Shown piece by piece: positions 55,788 through 64,000 of a DNA stretch of 64,000 bases. Positions within the stretch are counted from its first letter, which is position 1. Each line of letters opens with the position of its first letter. Both the position numbers and the translations under genes were made by a program. Source of the DNA: Asterias amurensis (lineage: Eukaryota; Echinodermata; Asteroidea; Forcipulatida; Asteriidae); NCBI RefSeq assembly GCF_032118995.1, contig NC_092650.1:17851501-17915500 (forward strand), read 5' to 3'. The notes under the pieces were generated by a model. The model had not been told where the DNA came from. It made no database searches and saw only the letters and a program-made list of their open reading frames with translations.

Positions 55788-58700
55788 TCATGAAACACTC
55801 TGGAAGTTAACAAGAAATGCACAAGCCTTAAACACTTGCTCATACATGTCCTCCATCGATGGTTCCACTTGCTTCTGTAAGTAATGGAACTGCTTGATTC
55901 TATTCAGAGCTCGCTCCACGTGGAACACTTCAGCAGTGGACATGGGTGTCATGTGACTCTTACTCAAGTCCTCTGTGATGACAAGAGAAGAGACATCCCC
56001 TGGCTGTGATGAGTTTGGCAAGATTTTAGTCCCCTGCTCATGCTTGACAGGCCCTAATGAGGACGGTTGCTTTGAGGCACTGTCTGTGCTCTCGTTGTGG
56101 GTTGTTGAAACTCTTGCAAAAGCATGCCCTCTCTTAGTGCTGAGTACACTTGTCACTACACCATATCTGCTGAAGCCAACTGCTATTAATCGTCGGCTAA
56201 TAATTGTTTCATTCTGCTGAGTGGTCAACAACGCTGGAGATTCACTAAACAGAGCTGTGTAATCCACCGCAACGTTGAACTTTGCCTTTTTAGTTACCGT
56301 TGTGTTGTAGAACTTCTCCAGGGTGTCACTTACAAAGACGGCCCATGATGAAATGATGTTATTGACCAAGCGCTCACTGATGCTGAATCGAATGGCGAGA
56401 TCCTTGCTGGAACTACCAGTTCTGACCGCGACCAGGAACAAGAACAACTGGTCCTCTATTGTCAAGGTTTGTCGATTTACATTGATGGTGTCAATGAATG
56501 TGAACTCCCCGAATGGTAAAGCTTTGAAGCGCCAAAGACATGAAGCATTCATAGCCATATATCCGCAGAGAACTTCAAAAGTTGCGTAGTTGGGGAGGCC
56601 GGTGTATGTTTCAAAGACGCTGTCATTACATTTGATGTTCTGAAGTGACAACACCTTGGTGGAATTGCATGTTGCTTTAAGCGTCATCACTTCTTTTTCA
56701 AGCTGGTGATAATTCTTCCAAAAACTTGGGGCGCATGAGTCAACTGCATTGTAGGCTTCCTTCGACAGAAAATGTTTCATTTGTTGATAAAAGCTAGGTC
56801 GACAGTTATTCTGTGAAAAAACAATGACATGGACAACTTGACATTCAGTTTGATTGAAGTATAAGCCAATCAGACAAATTATCAGTGTAGTAGCCATGTT
56901 GGGGGTGCCGGGCGTGCTCGCCCAGATATTGAACAATTAGCCCAGCACTCTGAGCAAAATACACCGTGCAGCCCAACACAGATTTCCCTTAGATTGCACC
57001 TCAGCAATGATGACCCCTATGTTCAGACATTAATAATTATAAAGTTATTTCCAACAAAATGATGATCCTTGGGCGATAAGAACTGAAAGAGCATGTAGAA
57101 GAAATCATTTATATATTTTGGGTTATAAATATAACAATTTGCTGTATTTATATAAATACAACAAATTATTTACATTTACATTTTTGCTCTCATTTGGGGT
57201 GATTATAAGTACCAATACTGGATTCTAGTGGGTAGATATCAATGGACTTGTTATAAAGGTTGGGTACTTTTTGTTCGACAAAAAAAACCAGAGAATTATT
57301 TCAACATGTGCAACAGGTTTATATGCGCCTCTCTTGATAACATTGCTGTGTGATACATTTTCACTTTTAATGAAGCTGAAACTTCTACAGGTACCTTATT
57401 TTTTATAACATCATCATCCAGAACTCAGAGTGAGTAGGAATTCATGCCCTAGCCAAAAACTTGATCTACAAAAAGTATCAAACCCTCTAAAGGCAGTGGA
57501 CACTAGTGGTAATTACTCAAAATATTTATTAGCATAAAACCTTAATCGGTAACGAGTAATGGGGAGAGGTTTATGGTTTAACACATTGTGAGAAACAGCT
57601 CCCTCTGAAGTGACGTAGTTTTCGAGAAAGAAGTAATTTTCCACCAATTTGATTTTGAGACCCCAGAACTAGATTTTGAGGTCTCGAAATCGAGCATCTG
57701 AAAGCGCACAACTTCGTGTGAGAAGGGTGATTTTTCTTTCATAGTTATCTCGCAACTTCGATGACCAATTGACTTCAAATTTGCACAAGCTTGTTATTTT
57801 ATGCATACATGTATGTTGAGATACAACAAGTGAGATGACTGGTCTTTGACAGTTACCAATAGTGTCCAGTGTCTTTAAAACAGGAAATATTGGTTTTAAA
57901 CATACCTCTGGGGATGTTGGTTTCTCCAGGGGCTTTGCAGACATGATGGGAATTCTCTTCACTCTCTTCACAGGCTTACTGCTAGCTTTAAAGTCAGCGG
58001 CGAGAAAGTTAAACAAAGTGGGCACAATATTTTTCAACCGTTGGCTTGACGTTCTGGGATAAGGTACCCTAGCGAAATGACACTCGCAAAGTCTCAAATT
58101 TCGACTTGAAAAATTCTTCTTCTTTGTAAAGCCATCTTTGGAGAGGTTGCATCTTGAAGCTTTGATCCACTTCTGGTTTGCTTTGGAGTATCTTGGGAAG
58201 CTGTAGAAGGCACAGCGAGATTTGCTCTTCTTATGTGAACATCCAAACGCCGCACATTTATCTTTCTTGACTGTCTTGGGTCGACCCTCATGCTGCACAT
58301 TGAAAAAGATTGACAATAAACGACAGAAATAACAATTTGTTTTCAATTTATTTATTTATTAATAATAGCTTTTGCGTCCTTAAAGGCACTGGACACTATA
58401 AGGAATTTACTAACTAACTAACTTGGCAAGTAGCAATGGAGAGCTGTTGATTGTAAAAACATTGTAAGAAACAGCTCCTTCCTTAGTAACTTAGTTTTTG
58501 AGAAAGAAGTCATATTCCACTTAAGTATTTGATTTTGATTTTGAGACGTCAGGATTAGATTTTCACAGGTTTGTTATTTTGTGCATATGTTGAGATACAC
58601 CAAGTGAGAAGAGTTTCCAGTGTCTTTAAGGAAGATACTGAACCATAATTGCTTTGTCCTTCGCATGGACATTAAAGCCATTGGACACTTTCGGAACAGA

Positions 58701-61700
58701 AAAAATCAAAAGTTCATACAAATAAACAGGGTTTACCGAAGGTAATGGTGAAAGATTTCTCTTGAATGAAATATGATTCCATGAAATGCTTTACTTTTTG
58801 AGGAAACATTAAAACAATTATCAATTCTCGATATTGAGAATTACGTGTTTATTTTAAACACCTTTCATGACACGGCCAAACGTGCCGGAAATAAGGGTGG
58901 GTTTTCCAATTACTTTCTCCCGACTCCGATGACCGATTGAGGCTTAATTTTCACAGGTTTGTTATTTTATATATTAGTTGTGATACACGAAGTGTGGGCC
59001 TCGGACAAAACTGTTTACCGAAAATGTCCAATGGCTTTAAGCTGTAGGTCCTGTGTACTAGGATTGTCCGTGCACACAAAAGCTAAGAAGTCTTATCTGG
59101 AATTATATTGGAGGTCAAGTTACTGGTCCTAACTTACTCAGAATTGCCTCAAGTTTTTAAGTTCTCCTAGGACTAACTCTTTGTGAAATCACCCCCTGAA
59201 CGCTTACCGTGGAAGAGTAAGGGGGTAATTCTGGTTCACATAGTAGCAAGCACAGTTTTACTACTATATGTAGACTACTAACAATAAAAGGTACACAAAT
59301 GGAAAGAAACTACATAAATGCATTGAGTGCTTACTGTTTCATGGCTGACTGAATTCTCAATTTTCACATTGAAGGATTCCACTGACTTTCCACTGTCTTG
59401 TTGATCATCCTGCAATAAAACAATAAACAAGTGACAACAAATGTAAACAAAACTGCAAAAAGTTTCAACTCAAAACACTAACTGCCAACAAGGACACAAG
59501 TTTTTCCCATTCCATCATGTCTAGCACAAGACAGGTGGGGAAAAGCTTGTGTCCGGCTGCTGTGCAGCCAACTGATGATGATGATGCGCAATGCACAGTG
59601 CACTTCCTCACGTCTATCCGTGGAACAGTACTGTACGGGGTTAACCTGGTAATTCTGGTTTACATAGCAAGCACCCATAGTTTCATTACTACATGTAGGC
59701 TACTAGTAATAAAAGGCACACAAAAGGGGGGAAAACCTGCATTATATGCGTTGAGTGCTTACTGTTTCATGGTTGGCAAAATTCTCAATCTTCACGTTGA
59801 AGGATTCCACTGACTGTCCATAGTCTTGTTGATCATCCTGCAATAAAACAATAAACAAGTGACAACAAATGTAAAAGACAGTACAAAGTTACAACTCAAA
59901 ACACTAACTAACAACAAGGACACTAAGCTTTTCCCATTCCATCCTGTCTAGCACAAGACAGGTGGGAAAAGCTTTTTCCGCCCGCTGCGCAGGCGACTGA
60001 TGATGTAGTCTTGGTACCAAGACCATTGGTGTTGCGCGGTCACACACAACCAACGTTCCGATCTACGCACGGCAAAAACTGTACACGTGTAATGAACGAA
60101 CATTAGCGGGAGCTCTTTTTCTCTGATATCTGTATCTCACCATGGTCTCCGCACGTCTATCGGTGGAACAGTACTGTACGGGGTTAACCTGGTAATTCTG
60201 GTTACCTTAGCAAGCACCCATAGTTTCATTACTACATATAGGCTACTAGTAAAAAATGGCACACAAAAGGGGTGAAAACCTGCATTATATGCGTTGAGTG
60301 CTTACTGTTTCATGGTTGTCGGAATTCTCAATCTTCACATTGAAGGATTCCACTGACTTTCCACTGTCTTGTTGATCATCCTGCAATAAAACAATAAACA
60401 AGTGACAACAAATGTAAACAAAACTGCAAAAAGTTTCAACTCAAAACACTAACTAACAACAAGGACACTAAGCTTTTCCCATTCCATCATGTCTAGCACA
60501 AGACAGGTGGAAAAAGCTTGTGTCCGGCTGCTGTGCAGCCAACTGATAATGATGATGCACAATGAACAGCGCATTCCCCACATCTATCCACAGAACAGTA
60601 AGGGGTTAACCCTGTAATTCTGGTTTACATTGCAGGCACCCATTGTTTAATTGCTACATGTAGACTACTAGTAATAAAAGGCACACAAAAGAAAGAAAAA
60701 ACTGCATATGCATTGAGTGCTTACTGTTTCATGGCTTTCGGAATTCTCAATCTTCACGTGAAAGGATTCCACTGAATTTCCATCGTCTTGTTGATCATCC
60801 TGCAATAAAACAATAAACAAGTGACAACAAATGTAAACAAAACTGCAAAAAGTTTCAACTCAAAACACTTACTGCCAACAAGGACACAAGCTTTTCCCAT
60901 TCCATCATGTCTAGCACAAGACAGATGGGAAAAGCTTGTGTCCGCCTGCTGTGCAGGTGACTGATGATGATGCACAATGAACAGCGCATTCCCCACATCT
61001 ATCCACGGAACAGTAAGGGGTTAACCCTGTAATTCTGGTTTACATTGCAGGCACCCATTGTTTAATTGCTACATGTAGACTACTAGTAATAAAAGGCACA
61101 CAAAAGGAAAAAAACTGCATATGCATCGAATGCTTACTGTTTCATGGCTGACTGAATTCTCAATCTTAACGTTGAAGGATTCCACTGACTTTCCATAGTC
61201 TTGTTGATCATCCTGCAATAAAACAATAAACAAGTGACAACAAATGTAAAAAAACTGCAAAAAGTTTCAACTCAAAACACTAACTGCCAACAAGGACACA
61301 AGCTTTTCCCATTCCATCATGTCTAGCACAAGACAGGTGGGGAAAGCTTTTTCCGCCTGCTGTGCAGCCAACTGATAATGATGATACGCAATGCACAGTG
61401 CACTTCCGCACGTCTATCCGTGGAACAGTACTGTACGGGGTTAACCTGGTTAATCTGGTTTACATAGCAAGCACCCATAGTTTCATTACTACATGTAGGC
61501 TACTAGTAAAAAAAGGCACACAAAAGGGGGGAAAACCTGCATTATATGCGTTGAGTGCTTACTGTTTCATGGCTGATGGAATTCTCAATCTTCACATTGA
61601 AGGATTCCACTGAATTTCCACTGTCTTGTTGATCATCCTGCAATAAAACAATAAACAAGTGACACAAATGTAAAAAACTGCAAAAAGTTACCACTCAAAA

Positions 61701-64000
61701 CACTAACTAACAACAAGGACACAAGTTTTTCCCATTCCATCATGTCTAGCACATGACAGGTGGGGAAAGCTTTTTCCGCCTGCTGTGCAGGCGACTGATG
61801 ATGATGCACAATGGACAGCGCACTTCCGCACATCTATCCATGGAAGAGTAAGGGGTTAACCCTGTAATTCTGGTTTACATAGCAAGCACCCATAGTTTCA
61901 TTACTACATGTAGGCTACTAGTAAAAAAAGGCACACAAAAGGGGGGAAAACCTGCATTATATGCATTGAGTGCTTACTGTTTCATGGCTGACGGAATTCT
62001 CAATCTTCACGTTGAAGGATTCCACTGACTTTCCATAGTCTTGTTGATCGCCCTGCAATAAAACAAGTGACAACAAATGTAAACAAAACTGCAAAAAGTT
62101 ACAACTCAAAACACTAACTGCCAACAAGGACACAAGCTTTTCCTATTCCATCATGTCTAGCACAAGACAGGTTGGAAAAGCTTGTGTCCGCCTGCTGTGC
62201 AGGCGACTGATGATGATGATGCATAATGAACAGCGCACTTCCCCACATCTATCCACGGAACAGTAAGGGGTTAACCCGGTAATTCAGGTTTACTTAGCAA
62301 GCACCCATAGTTTCATTACTTACTACACGTAGACTATTAGTAATAAAAGGCACACAATAGGGGGAAAAAAACCTGCATATGCATCGAGTGCTTACTGTTT
62401 CATGGCTGACTGAATTCTCAATTTTCACATTGAAGGATTCCACTGAATTTCCATAGTCTTGTTGATCATCCTGCAATAAAACAATAAACAAGTGAAAACA
62501 AATGTAAACAAAACTGAAATAAAAAACACTAACTGCCAACAAGGACACTAAGCTTTTCCCATTCTATCCTGTCTAGCACAAGACAGATGGGAAAAGCTTG
62601 TCTCCACCTGGGTCCAATTTCATAGAGCTGCTAAGCAAAACAATTTGCTCAGCACAAAACTTCGTCCTTGATAAAAACAAGATTACCAACCAAATTTCCA
62701 TATGATTTTCAGATCAAGCAAACAACAGCTGAATACAATATGCAACAAATGGAAATTTGGTTGATAATCCTAACTTTTAACAATAAGGAAATTTCATGCT
62801 AAGCAAATGTTTGTGCTTAGCAGCTCTATGATATTGGGCCCTGCTGTGCAGCCAACTGAGGATGATGATGATACACAATGAAAAGCGCACTTCCCAACGT
62901 TTATCCTGTTTGCCATTTTGGGAGTCAAAATGTACACAGTCTGCGCAACACATATTGACTACTAAAATCGTTGTTATGGTAGACATCCATTGTCATTAAC
63001 TCATAGACCTTTTCGCAAATACCGTTGCGCAAGCGCAGACTGTTGAATGGTGGGGTGCATTGTGGGATAGATATGGATCAAATTCGATCAAATTTGATCA
63101 CCAGTAAGTTAGACCACAATGCACCTAATTCCAAGCTTTACACGCTCGCCCAAGTATTTGTGCACGAACAGCGCTCTCTATAAGCGACATCCAACACATA
63201 TGCTTATCATGTGCATTTTGTTTCACAGTAATCATTTTCTCTTGCTCAAAACTCATCATCTGGTAACTGAATTTGTATGAATTATAGTAAAACAAATTAA
63301 TATGATTTATTTCGGGTGACTAGCCGATGAGCTCCCCTCGGTATTGGAAGTTGACAAACTAGTTCCCGAGGCATCACCTCGGGAACTTCGCCTCGGGAAC
63401 TAGTTTGTCAACTTCCAATACCGAGGGGAGCTAATCGACTAGTCACCCGAAATAAACCATGTTATATTTGTTTTACTATACTTCATACATAATTATTCAG
63501 TTACCGTTGCAAATAGGAACAAGGGGAAATGACGACTGAAGAAATAAAATGCAATCTTGATAACTTTTTTCATGAACATTTCTTAATTTAATTTCTGCAC
63601 TTATTAAACACAAGGAAGGATACAATAAATATGGATTTAGCTCATTCCATTATTGTTTACGAGTTCATGTTTTTTAGCTGTTATAAATAATACCTGGCAG
63701 TTGTGGAATCGCAAATTGGATGACGTTTGCACCAGTTCACCCTGCCGAGAAATTCCAATGTTCAAGGATTGTCCGAAGTTTGGTGAATTTGTCAAATCAT
63801 TCAGAATTGCTTCCTCTTGGGAGTTTGACAGCAACTGAAGTTGTGGAGATTGCGGCAACTTTACATGTGTATCAGAGTCAATGATGGTGGAACCTGAGGA
63901 GGTTGATGGCTGATGATCTCGGTCTGTTGCTATAGCGCTGCCATGCAAAGAAGTTGCAATCGTTTGTGAAGTATTAGCTGACAGAATTTGGCTCGTTTTG
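55788..64000 (-). CDS. Gene A: repeat-exon THAP + HTH + shortened DDE protein, 5' end off window
   Basis: Coding exons in transcript order are: 63694 to beyond 64000 (open frame, Ser/Gln-rich, ending RFHNCQ); eight 75-nt exons (62396-62470, 61978-62052, 61563-61637, 61138-61212, 60725-60799, 60306-60380, 59763-59837, 59335-59409); the THAP exon 57906-58292 (129 codons); and the terminal exon 55788-56810 (340 residues). All junctions are phase 0, giving at least 771 residues. The repeat exon reads like DDQQDYGKSVESFNVKIENS with VKIE in every copy. The THAP domain has CAAFGC, W, CECH and NIVPTLFNF, followed by a basic stretch (KPVKRVKRIP) that could be a nuclear signal. The last exon has YTGLPNYATF, an HTH_Tnp_4-like segment (LTIEDQLFLFLVAVRTG, LAIRFSISERL), VAVDYTALFSESP and HVERALNRIKQF. 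The second catalytic Asp block is replaced by a Ser/Pro-rich linker. It is probably a nuclear DNA-binding regulator derived from a transposase and paralogous to gene B. Confidence 0.82.
56937..57486. other. Gene A intron, part without features
   Basis: AT-rich intronic sequence between the terminal exon and the THAP exon. No repeat or exon was recognised. Confidence 0.4.
57487..57877 (-). mobile_element. M1 MITE in gene A intron
   Basis: Left CTAA at 57487 followed by AGGCAGTGGACACTAGTGG, right TTAA at 57874-57877. The element ends 28 bp below the donor of the THAP exon (57906). Confidence 0.88.
58380..58628 (-). mobile_element. M1 MITE with internal deletion
   Basis: TTAA at 58380-58383 and 58625-58628, termini AGGCACTGGACACTATAAGG and TTTCCAGTGTCT. 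The middle third is missing. Confidence 0.8.
58672..59040 (-). mobile_element. M3 MITE, intact ends
   Basis: TTAA at 58672-58675 and 59037-59040, termini AGCCATTGGACACTTTCGG and CCGAAAATGTCCAATGGCT. It lies in the intron between the repeat exons and the THAP exon. A worn M6 end follows at 59120-59203. Confidence 0.9.
59208..62907 (-). repeat. Tandem array of ~418-bp exon-plus-intron units (8 full, 1 partial)
   Basis: Exon starts are spaced 428, 543, 419, 413, 425, 415 and 418 bp. The 543-bp unit carries an extra 120 bp or so (60005-60130). Each unit holds a 75-nt exon with acceptor TATTGTTTTATTGCAG and donor ACA-gtaagca, a conserved intron, and a hairpin (AAGCTTTTCCCA facing TGGGAAAAGCTT around GTCTAGCACAAGAC). 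A ninth partial unit lies at 62545-62907, lacks a recognised exon and is interrupted by M17. Confidence 0.92.
62609..62843. mobile_element. M17 foldback element
   Basis: Termini GGGTCCAATTTCATAGAGCT and AGCTCTATGATATTGGGCCC, with GCTAAGCAAA/TTTGCTTAGC just inside. It is inserted in the ninth, partial array unit. Confidence 0.8.
63002..63200. mobile_element. M15 element, partial
   Basis: ATAGACCTTTTCGCAAATAC and GTTGCGCAA recur in diverged form near 39295. AAATTCGATCAAATTTGATC is an internal palindrome. Boundaries are uncertain. Confidence 0.4.
63262..63505. mobile_element. M9 long foldback element
   Basis: Arms of about 110 bp: GGTAACTGAATTTGTATGAA at the left faces CATAATTATTCAGTTACC at the right. 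The inner 80 bp (CCCCTCGGTATTGGAAGTTG, ACAAACTAGTTCCCGAGG) pairs almost perfectly. It lies in gene A's first visible intron. Confidence 0.85.

Noticed and set aside
59208-62907. CRISPR-like or plain satellite array
   Set aside because: The unit of about 418 bp is far too long for CRISPR, and each unit carries an in-frame exon with splice sites, so it is an exon duplication array in a eukaryotic gene.

Overview
The window looks like a marine invertebrate deuterostome, most likely a sea star (Asteroidea). The reasons are large introns with GT-AG boundaries, very dense families of short inverted-repeat transposons that resemble sea-star repeats I remember, and echinoderm-like Penelope, LINE and tRNA-SINE fossils. 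The species assignment is inference. No operon, functional tRNA, rRNA or CRISPR array is visible.

Layout. (1) 1-16.3 kb is mostly repeats. It holds one short host exon on the minus strand (2393-2689, cleanly spliced, unidentified), nested MITEs and a Penelope reverse-transcriptase fossil. (2) 16.7-19.6 kb carries a complete four-exon plus-strand gene for a 315-residue SEC14/CRAL-TRIO lipid-transfer protein. (3) 19.6-24.4 kb is more nested MITEs. (4) 24.4-39.8 kb is a complete ten-coding-exon glutathione synthetase gene (GSS) on the minus strand, 484 residues. Its introns hold about 13 kb of repeats, including a transposon-in-transposon nest that carries a gene-like first exon. (5) 40-47 kb is repeats, including a LINE reverse-transcriptase fossil. 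(6) 47.2-64.0 kb holds two neighbouring minus-strand genes of the same build, called gene B (47.2-53.4 kb) and gene A (55.8 kb to beyond the right edge).

Genes A and B are the most interesting part. Each joins a complete THAP zinc-finger domain to a helix-turn-helix and a shortened DDE domain of the THAP/Harbinger-like transposase type. Both lack the central catalytic stretch, so they look like domesticated, non-transposing regulators. Each has independently grown a repeat array just upstream of the THAP domain. Gene B has nine to ten lysine/threonine-rich repeats of about 53 residues inside one exon. Gene A has eight tandem copies of a 75-nt, frame-neutral exon. Every copy of that exon encodes VKIE, a textbook SUMO-acceptor motif, and every intron between copies contains the same hairpin.

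The non-coding background is dominated by one superfamily of TTAA-flanked MITEs, here named M1 to M5 and M18. They share subterminal sequence modules, often insert into one another, and in two places share a single TTAA between neighbours. Family names M1 to M18, R1, N1 and N2 are local labels for this window only.
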